A stretch of DNA of 64,000 nt. Origin: Chitinophagaceae bacterium. Lineage in GTDB: Bacteria > Bacteroidota > Bacteroidia > Chitinophagales > Chitinophagaceae. A model generated the notes under the pieces. The model worked only from the letters and a program-made list of their open reading frames with translations, made no database searches and was not told where the DNA came from. How positions within the stretch are numbered: the stretch's first letter is position 1; the number at the start of each line of letters is the position of its first letter. Positions 54,795 to 63,750 of the stretch are shown here, one piece after another. The translations under genes and the position numbers were made by a program. The stretch lies in assembly GCA_016719165.1 (NCBI GenBank), contig JADKAJ010000005.1, positions 124,001 to 188,000 on the forward strand, written 5' to 3'.

Positions 54795-55187
54795 ATGAAA
54801 AAAGAGCTGACAATATTAATTGTCGACGACAATAAGAATTTTGTGGATCGGATGATTAGTCTGCTGGAGGAAGTTACAACTAACAAACGTATCAGTACAG
54901 CTTCAAATTATGAAGAGGCCCGCCGTTTATTAGCTGGTGAAGAACAGGATATTGTGTTGCTTGATATCAATATGCCAGGTAAAAATGGAATAGAACTACT
55001 AAAGTTTATAATGCAAAAAAATAATCAGAGTGAAGTGATTATGATAACCAATCATGCTGATACTTATTACAAAGAGCAGTGTACTGAATTGGGAGCAAAA
55101 TATTTCCTGGACAAATCAAATGATTTTGCATTAGTTCCCGGAATTGTAAAAGAATTCTTTTTAAAAAAGTATAAGAATTTTAAATAA
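54795..55187 (+). CDS. Single-domain response regulator (receiver only)
   Basis: A 130-residue CheY-like protein. I start at 54795 (MKKELTILIVDDN); a longer frame from 54750 adds 15 residues with no conserved content. It has the acidic pair in VDDNK, phospho-acceptor D57 in LLDINMPG, the switch Thr in MITNHAD and the Lys in FLDKSND. There is no output domain, so it works by protein contact or as a phosphate relay or sink between the two kinases on either side. It precedes the second kinase gene by 15 bases. Confidence 0.88.
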   Translation: MKKELTILIVDDNKNFVDRMISLLEEVTTNKRISTASNYEEARRLLAGEEQDIVLLDINMPGKNGIELLKFIMQKNNQSEVIMITNHADTYYKEQCTELGAKYFLDKSNDFALVPGIVKEFFLKKYKNFK

Positions 55188-55202
55188 AAGTAGCTGAAGC
55201 GT

Positions 55203-57401
55203 ATGAGAGCAGAGTGGAGAACAATAAGTAATATTATCAGAGTCAGTGATTCGCCGAAAGATAAATTCATATCCCTGATAGCAGAGGATGGAACTATTAT
55301 GAATGCGAATGCCAGAATGGTCAGGTCCCTGCACATAAAAAACCCGAAATCAAGCTCAGTTAATTTTTTTGATCTGCTTCACCCATTAAATAAAAGTGAT
55401 TTTAAGAATGGTTTCAGGCAATCTATCGAAGGAGGGTCACCTGTAGCTATGGAAGGGTACCTGAAGAATGGTTATTACCATCCTATGAAATGGCAGATCT
55501 CACCGGTCATAAAAGAAGGCAAACCGGTGGTTTATCTCTGTATTGGCCATAAACTTATTGATGATGACCGACTGCATAAATTTAACCGGCTTGGAGAAAA
55601 TAATTATCAGCTTATAGTAGAGAGCCTCAATGCAGGAATTCTATTCCAGGATAGCAATGGAGATATCATTGCTGTTAATCAAAAATCGGCTGAAATTTTT
55701 AATGCAACTCTGGAACGACTTTATCAACTGAAAGATGTTGCTAACCTGTGGAATACCGCCTGGGATATCAAAAATGAAAACGGAGATCCGGTCCCCTTTG
55801 AAAATACGCCATTCATGAAGGCGTTACAATCAGGCAAAACGCAAACAGAAGTGCTGCTCATCAGGCTATTGGATGGCCAATGCCGGTGGCTGCACTTCAG
55901 TTCGCAACCCCTGTTCAATGATAATGCTGATATGCCTTTTGCTGTCGTATCAAACATTACAGACCTGACATACGAAAGAACGCTTATCAGGGAGTTAAAA
56001 GATGGAAAGGCAATTCTTAATTCATTCATCAATCAAACACCCAATCTGGTGTGGGTAGTTGACGAACTTTCTACTTTACTTTTTGCCAGTAAGGCATTTT
56101 ACAAATATTTCGGTCTGAAAGCAGCAGAGGCTGTAAATAAAAATATTATTGACCTGGTTCCTGAATCAGTGGCCAAAAGCCTTTACGAGAAACATATCCA
56201 GGTTTTGGAGACTGGTATGCCGGCTGAATTTATCGAGAAAGTAAAATGGGCGGACGGTACTGATTTTATTTTCCATATAAATATATTTATTATCGAGGGC
56301 ATATCTAATAAGCGAATACTTGGGGGACATGCTGTCAACCTGGCTGATAAATATGCAACAGAACAAAAGCTCCGGGAGGCAAATGAGCGGCTCTTACTGT
56401 TGACAAGAGCTACATCAGATGCTATTTGGGAATGGGATATGCAAACAGGTCATATATTCCGCAATGACGCTTTAATGGACATGATCGGATATCACACAGA
56501 TGCTCCAAAGGGCCTGTCCTGGTGGTTACGCCGTATTCATCCTGATGACCGGAACCGTGTCGCAGATAAAGTAAAGGATAGCACAGATAATGGGAGACAG
56601 TCATGGGATGATGAATACCGGTTTAAATGTGCTGATGGTACTTATAAGCACATGCGGGATAAAGGCTACATAGTCTATGAAAGCGGATTACCGGTAAAAA
56701 TGATTGGCTCATTACAGGATATTACCGGTTTGAAAGAGCTGGAATGCCAGTTGATGGAAGAAAAACTGGAACGACAACGGGAAATATCAGAGATGATGAT
56801 CCGTGCACAAGAGAAAGAAAGAACCCGTATCGGGCATGAGTTACATGACAATGTAAACCAGATACTTTCTTCGACCAAGCTTTTTATTGAAATGTTGAAA
56901 CCATCCGGAAAAGAGCAAAAGGATTTTAAAAATAAAAGTATTGAATATATCAGCCTGGCTCTTGAGGAAATCCGAAAATTATCCAAAGAACTGGTTGTTC
57001 CACAATTTAAAGATAATAGCCTGATACCGGCTGTAAAACAAATAATTAATGATATACATCTTTCTACTCCTATCTTAATAAAATTTGTTCATGATCATGA
57101 AGCTGATTTACTGACAGCCGCAAAAAAAGTAACTCTTTTCCGTATACTGCAGGAACAGTTGAAAAATATAATCAAGCATAGCCGTGCGGGCAATGTTTAT
57201 ATTTCGCTTCAGCGTAATGGAGCTGATATTGCATTAGTAATTAAGGATGATGGTATAGGATTTGACCTTAGTCAAACACACAGGGGTATTGGCCTTTCAA
57301 ATATTTATGAACGGGTACGTTTTTATAATGGGACTGCCGATATTAAAACTGCTCCCGGGGAAGGTTGCACACTTACTATTGTGATTCCAATGCTGCAATG
57401 A
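55203..57401 (+). CDS. Soluble PAS-domain sensor histidine kinase
   Basis: A 732-residue kinase without membrane helices, hence cytoplasmic. Three to four PAS modules run from about 10 to 510; the last is of the PAS_3 type (WEWDMQTGH, RRIHPDDR). After a coiled-coil linker come HisKA_3 with H548 in GHELHDNVNQIL and a HATPase domain (DDGIGFD, RGIGLSNIYERV, GEGCTLTIVIP). It belongs to the same NarL-partner class as the giant kinase. Directly behind a receiver-only gene, it may share phosphate with that protein. The signal is unknown. Confidence 0.92.
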   Translation: MRAEWRTISNIIRVSDSPKDKFISLIAEDGTIMNANARMVRSLHIKNPKSSSVNFFDLLHPLNKSDFKNGFRQSIEGGSPVAMEGYLKNGYYHPMKWQISPVIKEGKPVVYLCIGHKLIDDDRLHKFNRLGENNYQLIVESLNAGILFQDSNGDIIAVNQKSAEIFNATLERLYQLKDVANLWNTAWDIKNENGDPVPFENTPFMKALQSGKTQTEVLLIRLLDGQCRWLHFSSQPLFNDNADMPFAVVSNITDLTYERTLIRELKDGKAILNSFINQTPNLVWVVDELSTLLFASKAFYKYFGLKAAEAVNKNIIDLVPESVAKSLYEKHIQVLETGMPAEFIEKVKWADGTDFIFHINIFIIEGISNKRILGGHAVNLADKYATEQKLREANERLLLLTRATSDAIWEWDMQTGHIFRNDALMDMIGYHTDAPKGLSWWLRRIHPDDRNRVADKVKDSTDNGRQSWDDEYRFKCADGTYKHMRDKGYIVYESGLPVKMIGSLQDITGLKELECQLMEEKLERQREISEMMIRAQEKERTRIGHELHDNVNQILSSTKLFIEMLKPSGKEQKDFKNKSIEYISLALEEIRKLSKELVVPQFKDNSLIPAVKQIINDIHLSTPILIKFVHDHEADLLTAAKKVTLFRILQEQLKNIIKHSRAGNVYISLQRNGADIALVIKDDGIGFDLSQTHRGIGLSNIYERVRFYNGTADIKTAPGEGCTLTIVIPMLQ

Positions 57402-57458
57402 CCCGTGTATTGTTTTTTTAATTTCAAATAATAATATTCTCTGAGGGGAGGTTGTATT

Positions 57459-58049
57459 TTATTTATGCCTTTTTGCTAAGATTTGAACAACATCTTCCAA
57501 TGAATGATTCTTAGCCTGCAGCAATACAAGATAATGAAAGAGAAGGTCGGCAGCTTCACCAAGAAATAGTACATCATTAGTGTCTTTGCTTTCTATTACT
57601 AATTCAACAGCTTCTTCCCCTACTTTTTGAGCAATTTTATTGATACCTTTTCCAAATAGGGATGATGTATAGGATGAATCAGAAGGCCTATTCTTTCGGT
57701 CTGCAATAATATTTTCTAGTTTTTTCAGGGTAAAGCCTGCATTGTCTTCATTAAAACAGGTATCAGCTCCGGTATGACAAACCGGGCCTGCGGGATTAAC
57801 TTTTATCAGCAATGTATCATTATCGCAATCTGAAATGATTTCTTTGATAAAAAGGAAATTGCCGGAAGTATCTCCTTTGGTCCAGAGCCGTTGTTTACTA
57901 CGGCTGTAAAAAGTCACTTTCCCTTCCTGGTTGGATCTTTGGAATGCTTCTGCATTCATAAATCCAAGCATTAATACTTTCCCGGTGTTTGCATCCTGTA
58001 TGATGGTGGGTACAAGACCGTCACTATATTTTGAAAAATCAGGTATCAT
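57459..58049 (-). CDS. hisIE: Bifunctional phosphoribosyl-AMP cyclohydrolase / phosphoribosyl-ATP pyrophosphatase
   Basis: A 196-residue fusion. The HisI part (about 1-110) has VLMLGFMNAEA, TFYSRSKQRLWTKGDTSG and the metal ligands DCDND and GPVCHTGADTCF. The HisE part (about 115-195) has KIAQKVGEEAVELVIE and AADLLFHYLVLL. It carries out steps 2 and 3 of histidine synthesis. It is the last gene of the operon on this strand, downstream of a small membrane-protein gene, and faces the kinase gene tail to tail across 57 bases with no clear hairpin. Confidence 0.97.
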   Translation of the reverse strand: MIPDFSKYSDGLVPTIIQDANTGKVLMLGFMNAEAFQRSNQEGKVTFYSRSKQRLWTKGDTSGNFLFIKEIISDCDNDTLLIKVNPAGPVCHTGADTCFNEDNAGFTLKKLENIIADRKNRPSDSSYTSSLFGKGINKIAQKVGEEAVELVIESKDTNDVLFLGEAADLLFHYLVLLQAKNHSLEDVVQILAKRHK

Positions 58050-58056
58050 TTTATAT

Positions 58057-58215
58057 TCAGTTTTTATCTTCTTTATTTTTTAGGGAATTCAGCAGGTTGC
58101 TGAACAATTCCTTCCTTCGTTCAAAGTATATTTTATTCCGGGTTCTTCTTTTTTTCTCTACATACCAGAATATGTAATAACTGAAAAGCAGCGCTATGAA
58201 AATGATAATGATCAT
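58057..58215 (-). CDS. Small membrane protein (52 residues) between hisF and hisIE
   Basis: ATG at 58215 overlaps the hisF stop codon as ATGA, and the frame runs 52 codons to TGA at 58057-58059, 7 bases before hisIE. The product starts MIIIIFIALLFSYYIFWYV, a single membrane helix, followed by a strongly basic and charged tail (EKKRRTRNK, FERRKELF). The stop overlap, filling of the gap and membrane-protein pattern argue for a true gene too short for usual cut-offs. I do not recognise a family. It could anchor or regulate the His enzymes, or be unrelated and merely co-transcribed. Confidence 0.68.
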   Translation of the reverse strand: MIIIIFIALLFSYYIFWYVEKKRRTRNKIYFERRKELFSNLLNSLKNKEDKN

Positions 58216-58967
58216 ATTCTTACCGGAATGTGCTGGGTATATAAATATCGCTTTAAATCAGGAATAGCAATTTCCCTGAAATGAAAAATACTTGCTGCCA
58301 GTGCAGCATCTGCATTGGCTGATTTAAATACTTCAGTAAAATGTTCCATCTTTCCGGCACCCCCGGATGCAATAACCGGGATATTTACGGCAGTTGCCAC
58401 TTTTTTTGTAATCTCAATAGCAAATCCATTCTTTGTTCCGTCATTCTCCATGGAAGTTAAAAGAATCTCTCCGGCACCTCTTTCTGTAACTTCTTTGGCC
58501 CATTCAATCGTTAATTTTTCAGTTGGTGTTCTTCCGCCATGCGTTACGACCATCCATTGGTGGTTAATTAATTTTGCATCAATGGCGACCACCACACACT
58601 GGCTACCAAAATTCTTTGCCAGCTCATCAATTAATTGCGGATTCTTTGCAGCTGAAGTATTGACAGAGATCTTATCTGCACCATTTTCTAAAAGAACACT
58701 CACATCCTCTGAAGTATTAATGCCTCCACCAACAGTGAATGGTATATTTATATGTGTCGCAATCTCTTTCACCAGTTTAGCCAATGTTTTTCTTTTTTCA
58801 GTTGTAGCTGTTATATCCAAAAACACTAATTCGTCAGCACCTTCTTCGCAATAACGGACTGCCAATTCCACCGGGTTGCCGGCATCACGGAGTTGAATAA
58901 AGTTGGTGCCTTTAACCGTTCTGCCATCTTTTATGTCAAGACATGGTATAATTCTTTTTGTAAGCAT
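58212..58967 (-). CDS. hisF: Imidazole glycerol phosphate synthase, cyclase subunit
   Basis: A 251-residue (beta/alpha)8 barrel. RIIPCLDIKDGRTVKG has the catalytic Asp at the barrel mouth, PFTVGGGI and VIASGGAG bind the two phosphates, and VVVAIDAK carries the second catalytic Asp. It uses ammonia from HisH to make imidazole glycerol phosphate and AICAR. It starts three bases after the hisA stop and overlaps the small membrane-protein gene at its end. Confidence 0.97.
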   Translation of the reverse strand: MLTKRIIPCLDIKDGRTVKGTNFIQLRDAGNPVELAVRYCEEGADELVFLDITATTEKRKTLAKLVKEIATHINIPFTVGGGINTSEDVSVLLENGADKISVNTSAAKNPQLIDELAKNFGSQCVVVAIDAKLINHQWMVVTHGGRTPTEKLTIEWAKEVTERGAGEILLTSMENDGTKNGFAIEITKKVATAVNIPVIASGGAGKMEHFTEVFKSANADAALAASIFHFREIAIPDLKRYLYTQHIPVRI

Positions 58968-58970
58968 TTT

Positions 58971-59686
58971 TTAAAAGAATCTTTTAAGATCGCTTAAAGC
59001 AATCCTGTTTTCATAAATCGCTTTGCCAATAATAGCACCCTTACAACTAGCCTGGCGGAGGTCTTCCAGTTCTTCCAGTGAAGTCACACCTCCGCTGGCA
59101 ATCAGGTTAATAGAAGGTTGTTGATTCAAAATCTTTTTATATAAGTCTGTTGCCGGTCCCTGCAGTAATCCATCTTTGTTTACATCTGTACAAAAAATTC
59201 TTTCACTCCTTTTAATTTGTATTTTTCTATCAATTCAAATACAGTGATTTTTGTTGTCTCTGTCCAGCCTCTGATGACAATTATCTCATCTTTTACATCA
59301 GCACCGATAATAAATTTGTCAGCGCCAAAAGCCATCAGCCAGCCGGAAAGAGTAAATTCATCTTTTACTGCCATACTGCCAATAGCAGCATAAGCGGCGC
59401 CGGAACCAAATGCGATTTCAACATTCTTGAGTGTACTGATCCCCCCGCTGAAGTCCACAAGTAAATTTGTTTTACCGGCAATCTTCTCTAGTATTTTCCA
59501 ATTTTTCACTTCACCGGCTTTTGCTCCGTCCAGGTCAACCAGGTGTAACCGCTGCAGGCCGGCGTCCTCAAATTGCTGAGCCACTTCCAGCGGATCTTCA
59601 TTGTAAGTTGTTTGCTGGCTGTAGTCACCTTTTGTCAGGCGCACACATTTACCATCAATGATGTCTATGGCGGGTATGATTGTCAT
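58971..59686 (-). pseudogene. hisA: ProFAR isomerase gene with a one-base frameshift in a T-run
   Basis: The frame from 59686 gives a normal HisA start (IPAIDIIDGKCVRLTKGDYS) and continues to GVKEFFVQM and a stop at 59180. In the coding strand the site reads GAATTTTTTGTACAG; a seventh T would give EFFCTDVNKDGLLQGP, then LIASGGVTSLEEL and KGAIIGKAIYENR to a TAA at 58971-58973, which is a complete 238-residue HisA. All other his genes look intact, so loss of a T in sequencing, or slippage in the T-run, is more likely than decay. HisA opens the ring of ProFAR in step 4. Confidence 0.88.
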
Positions 59687-60279
59687 TTTATTTTCAAAAA
59701 ATTTTTCAAGATTTCTTCGCCTGCCTTTGAACTCTTCTCCGGGTGGAATTGTACACCATAGAATTTATCTTTTTTCAATGCAGAACTATAAGGTTGTATA
59801 TAATCTGTTTCAGCAATGCTAAAAGGGTTCTGTTCAGCAAAATAGCTATGTACAAAATAGCAGTAAGTATTTTCATCAACGGAAGAAAACAATTCGCTTT
59901 TCAGATTGTATATATTATTCCATCCTACTTGCGGAACTTTAACATTGGTATTAACCCCATTAAATTTCCTGACCATTACATTTTTAAATATCCCCAGGCA
60001 ATCAGTATTGTTTTCTTCGGAATGTTCACAGAGTAATTGCATACCCAGGCAGATGCCAAGGACAGGTTGTTGTAATCCAACAATAACTTTGTCCAATTCT
60101 CTTTCTTTCAGGTAACTCATGGCGGTACTTGCTTCGCCTACCCCGGGGAAAATGACTTTATCAGCTGTTTGTATCAATTTTTTATCGTCCGTCACTGTAG
60201 CCGCTGCGCCAATTCGTTCCAGGGCAAAAAGTACCGATTGAATATTACCAGCATTGTATTTAACTATAACTATATTCAT
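59683..60279 (-). CDS. hisH: Imidazole glycerol phosphate synthase, glutaminase subunit
   Basis: A 198-residue class I glutamine amidotransferase. The nucleophile Cys is in GICLGMQLL (about residue 77) and the His/Glu pair in VQFHPEKSS near residue 180. Phe/Pro-rich FPGVGEA near residue 50 is also typical. It supplies ammonia to HisF. Overlap with hisA by four bases and with hisB by one indicates tight coupling. Confidence 0.97.
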   Translation of the reverse strand: MNIVIVKYNAGNIQSVLFALERIGAAATVTDDKKLIQTADKVIFPGVGEASTAMSYLKERELDKVIVGLQQPVLGICLGMQLLCEHSEENNTDCLGIFKNVMVRKFNGVNTNVKVPQVGWNNIYNLKSELFSSVDENTYCYFVHSYFAEQNPFSIAETDYIQPYSSALKKDKFYGVQFHPEKSSKAGEEILKNFLKIK

Positions 60280-61418
60280 TACAGAATTCCTTTTGTGCTG
60301 GGCAGTTGCATATTGTCAACATCCCTTTTAACTGCCATTTTTATTGATTTCGCCAGTGCTTTGAAAATGGATTCAATCTTATGATGCTCATTATCACCTT
60401 CCACTTTTATATTAAGATTACACTTTGCAGCATCAGAAAAGGATTTAAAAAAATGATAAAACATTTCGGTGGGTACATCACCAATTTTTTCTCTTTTAAA
60501 ATCGGCATGCCAAACCAGCCAGTTCCTGCCGCCAAAATCAATAGCAACCTGTGCCAGCGAATCATCCATTGGCAGAGCAAATCCGTACCGGCCAATCCCC
60601 TTTTTATCGCCCAAAGCAAGGGCAAATGCTTCGCCCAATGCAATTGCCGTGTCTTCAATGCTGTGATGCTCGTCAATATGCAGGTCGCCTTTTACGGTAA
60701 TTGTAATATCTATTCCGCTATGCCTGCACAACTGCTCAAGCATATGATTGAAAAAATTAAGGCCTGTATCTATATTGGCAACCCCTGTTCCATCCAGGTT
60801 TAACAATATCCGGATCTTTGTTTCGTTGGTGTTTCGTTCATGCTGAATGACTCTTTGCCCAAGCCGGAGATATTCATATATGGATTTCCAGCTTGTAGTT
60901 TCCAGGGCAATAATTTCTTCAAAGTGCTGATCTGTCCTACTTATTTCTTCTGCTCCAAGGAGTGGGTCATTATTAAGCCATATGGCTTTGCACCCAAGAT
61001 TTTTTGCCAGTTGTATATCTGTAATCCTGTCGCCAATGACAAATGAACCAGTTATGTCATATTCCGGGTTATTTAAATATTGTGTCAGCATACCGGTCCC
61101 TGGTTTACGGGTTGGGATATCATCTGCAGCAAATGTTTTGTCAATATGGATATTACTAAAAATGATTTCTTCGTTTTCCAGGCTTTTTAATACAAAATTC
61201 TGAATAGGCCAGAATGTATCCTCAGGATAGGAAGCAGTTCCCAATCCATCCTGGTTTGTCACCATTACAAGTTCAAAATCCAGGTCTTTGGCTATTTTTC
61301 GCACCCAGGTAAACATATCCGGATAGAACTCCAGTTTTTCAAAAGTATCAATTTGGTAAGTAGGCGGGGCTTCTTTTATAAGTGTGCCATCACGGTCTAT
61401 GAAAAGAATCTTTCTCAT
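60279..61418 (-). CDS. hisB: Bifunctional histidinol-phosphatase / imidazoleglycerol-phosphate dehydratase
   Basis: A 379-residue fusion. The N-terminal HAD phosphatase (about 1-165) has FIDRDGTLI and the FVIGDRITD block. The IGP dehydratase part (about 190-379) has FFNHMLEQL, the metal-binding DEHHSIEDTAIALGEA and DFGGRNWLVW, then EGDNEHHKIES. It carries out steps 6 and 8. It shares one base with hisH and overlaps hisC by four bases. Confidence 0.97.
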   Translation of the reverse strand: MRKILFIDRDGTLIKEAPPTYQIDTFEKLEFYPDMFTWVRKIAKDLDFELVMVTNQDGLGTASYPEDTFWPIQNFVLKSLENEEIIFSNIHIDKTFAADDIPTRKPGTGMLTQYLNNPEYDITGSFVIGDRITDIQLAKNLGCKAIWLNNDPLLGAEEISRTDQHFEEIIALETTSWKSIYEYLRLGQRVIQHERNTNETKIRILLNLDGTGVANIDTGLNFFNHMLEQLCRHSGIDITITVKGDLHIDEHHSIEDTAIALGEAFALALGDKKGIGRYGFALPMDDSLAQVAIDFGGRNWLVWHADFKREKIGDVPTEMFYHFFKSFSDAAKCNLNIKVEGDNEHHKIESIFKALAKSIKMAVKRDVDNMQLPSTKGIL

Positions 61419-62467
61419 GCTGTATATGATTTTAATGCTTCTATCAGTTGTTTATTTTCTTCCGGGGTGCCGATGGTGATGCGTAGAGAATCATCACATA
61501 GGATCACTTTAGAACGATCACGGACAATGATTCCTTTGCCTGATAAATATTCATATATATTCCTGGCTGCTCTCATTTTTACAAGGATAAAATTGGCATC
61601 AGAGGGATAAACATATTGTGTAAATGGCAGTTTCAGCAATTCTTCCTGTAGTAACCCTTTTTGTTCAACGGTAGTTTTTGTCCAGTTATTTACACTTGAA
61701 ATATTACCAAGAGCTTCTATGGCCAATTGCTGTGTGGCGGTATTAATATTGTATGGGTATTTAACCTTGTTGAAGTAATTTATTACCGGTTCTCCGGCAA
61801 AAGCCATACCCAGTCTTAATCCTGCTAATCCCCATGCTTTGGATAATGTTTGTAAAATAACAAGATTTGCATATTCTGTAAGTTCCGGAATAAATGTTTT
61901 TTGTTTTGCATAGTTGATATAAGCTTCATCAATTATGACCAGGCCATCAAAGTTATTCAACAGGACTTCGATATCGTCTCTGTTAATGCTGTTGCCAGTT
62001 GGGTTATTGGGGGAACAAACAAAGATTAGTTTGGTATTTGCATCTATGGCTTCTTCGATGGCCCCCAGGTTTAACTGAAAATCCTGTGTTAAAGGGACCT
62101 TTTTTACTTTCACAGCATTCATTTCAGCACATACTTCATACATACCATAAGTAGGAGGGAAGATGATGACATTGTCTTTACCGGGTTCGCAGAATATCCG
62201 GAACAGTAAGTCTATCGCTTCATCACTTCCGTTTCCGAGGAAAATATTTTGTGCCGGAACACCTTTTATGCTGCTGATCTTTTCTTTCAGTGTTAATTGT
62301 AAAGGATCGGGGTATCGGTTATAATTTTCAGGGAGAGGTGAGCCAAATGAGTTTTCATTGGCATCCAGGAAAATAGTTGCGGTACCGCTGAATTCATGCC
62401 GGGCTGATGAATAAGGGGTCATCTTTTTGATATTCTCCCGAACAAGGTTATCTACATTAAATTCCAT
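61415..62467 (-). CDS. hisC: Histidinol-phosphate aminotransferase
   Basis: A 350-residue PLP-dependent fold-type I aminotransferase. LGNGSDEAIDLL binds the cofactor phosphate, CSPNNPTGN and VIIDEAYINY contact PLP, and the Schiff-base Lys is in TLSKAWGLAGLRLG (about residue 211). It converts imidazole acetol phosphate to histidinol phosphate. It starts 2 bases after the hisD stop and overlaps hisB by four bases. Confidence 0.97.
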   Translation of the reverse strand: MEFNVDNLVRENIKKMTPYSSARHEFSGTATIFLDANENSFGSPLPENYNRYPDPLQLTLKEKISSIKGVPAQNIFLGNGSDEAIDLLFRIFCEPGKDNVIIFPPTYGMYEVCAEMNAVKVKKVPLTQDFQLNLGAIEEAIDANTKLIFVCSPNNPTGNSINRDDIEVLLNNFDGLVIIDEAYINYAKQKTFIPELTEYANLVILQTLSKAWGLAGLRLGMAFAGEPVINYFNKVKYPYNINTATQQLAIEALGNISSVNNWTKTTVEQKGLLQEELLKLPFTQYVYPSDANFILVKMRAARNIYEYLSGKGIIVRDRSKVILCDDSLRITIGTPEENKQLIEALKSYTA

Positions 62468-62469
62468 AG

Positions 62470-63750
62470 TTATTTTTTTAACCGGATGACTACTGCTCTT
62501 TTATGTGCATCCAGACCTTCTGCCCCGGCCATTGCCATGACTGCCGGAGCAATATTTTGTAATCCTTCTTTTGTTAATTTCTGATAGGTGATTTTTTTGA
62601 CAAAGCTATCTAAAGAAACGCCACTGTACATAGCAGCATATCCATTGGTAGGTAATGTATGGTTGGTGCCACTGGCATAATCACCGGCACTCTCCGGCGA
62701 GTAATTCCCAATAAATACAGAACCGGCCGTCGTTACTTTTTGTGCAACTTGTTCTGCATCAGCACAGGAAAGTATGAGGTGTTCCGGGGCGTAGCAATTT
62801 GAAAGTTCAATTGCTATAGCAATATTTTTTACAATAACTATTTTACTGTTATGCAATGCTTTTTCAGCAATTGATTTTCTTGGCAGTTCTTTTAGTTGTT
62901 CGTTTATCGCTGTGGCTACATTTTCTGCAATACCAGCAGAAGATGTCAATAGAATTACTTGTGAATCGGGCCCATGCTCTGCCTGCGATAAAAGATCAGC
63001 AGCTACAAATTCAGGGACAGCGGTTTCATCTGCAATTACCAGTACTTCAGAAGGTCCGGCTGGCATGTCTATGGCAACACCTTGTTGTTGAATTATTTGT
63101 TTGGCCAAAGTTACATATTGGTTACCCGGCCCGAATATTTTAAAAACTTTCGGAATTGTTTCTGTGCCATAGGCCATGGCAGCAATGGCTTGCACACCAC
63201 CAGCTTTAAATATTTTTGTTATTCCGCATAGTTGCGCAGCAAACAAAATGGCCGGATTAATGCTCCCGTCTTTTGCAGGTGGCGTAGAAAGAATTATTTC
63301 TTTGCAACCAGCTATCTGTGCAGGAACAGCAAGCATTAAAACGGTTGAAAAGAGCGGGGCAGAGCCTCCGGGAATGTATAACCCGACTTTTTCAATTCCA
63401 ACAGCTTCTCTCCAGCAAAGTACGCCGGGCATGGTTTCAACCTTTTTCACCTCTTCTTTCTGTGATTGGTGGAATTGTTCAATATTTTTCTTTGCCTGTT
63501 GTATGGCCTGTTTTAACTCTTCTGGCAGTAAAGAAGCTGCAGTATTGATTTCTTTTTCAGACACCTGTATTCTTTTTAAACTGGCTCCATCAAATTCTTT
63601 TGAGAACTTTCGGATTGCCTTATCACCTTTATCTTTTACTTTTTGCAATATTTTTTTTACACTTTTTTCCAGGGAAGAATAGTCCGAGGCCGGCCGCTGC
63701 ATTATTTCTTCCCAGTTTCCTTTGTCAGGGTATTTGTAAACCTTCATCAT
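62470..63750 (-). CDS. hisD: Histidinol dehydrogenase
   Basis: A 426-residue NAD-dependent enzyme that oxidises histidinol to histidine in two steps. YIPGGSAPLFSTVLM, IFGPGNQYV, DMPAGPSEVLVIAD and the zinc-site and catalytic blocks LSQAEHGPDSQVIL, CYAPEHL and SGTNHTLPTNGYA are all intact. It overlaps hisG by four bases (ATGA) and precedes hisC by two. Confidence 0.97.
   Translation of the reverse strand: MMKVYKYPDKGNWEEIMQRPASDYSSLEKSVKKILQKVKDKGDKAIRKFSKEFDGASLKRIQVSEKEINTAASLLPEELKQAIQQAKKNIEQFHQSQKEEVKKVETMPGVLCWREAVGIEKVGLYIPGGSAPLFSTVLMLAVPAQIAGCKEIILSTPPAKDGSINPAILFAAQLCGITKIFKAGGVQAIAAMAYGTETIPKVFKIFGPGNQYVTLAKQIIQQQGVAIDMPAGPSEVLVIADETAVPEFVAADLLSQAEHGPDSQVILLTSSAGIAENVATAINEQLKELPRKSIAEKALHNSKIVIVKNIAIAIELSNCYAPEHLILSCADAEQVAQKVTTAGSVFIGNYSPESAGDYASGTNHTLPTNGYAAMYSGVSLDSFVKKITYQKLTKEGLQNIAPAVMAMAGAEGLDAHKRAVVIRLKK

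Noticed and set aside
59180..59686. A deliberately short HisA or programmed frameshift
   Set aside because: The short form lacks half the barrel and a catalytic Asp, and no stimulatory hairpin or slippery heptamer beyond the plain T-run is visible; a simple lost base explains it.
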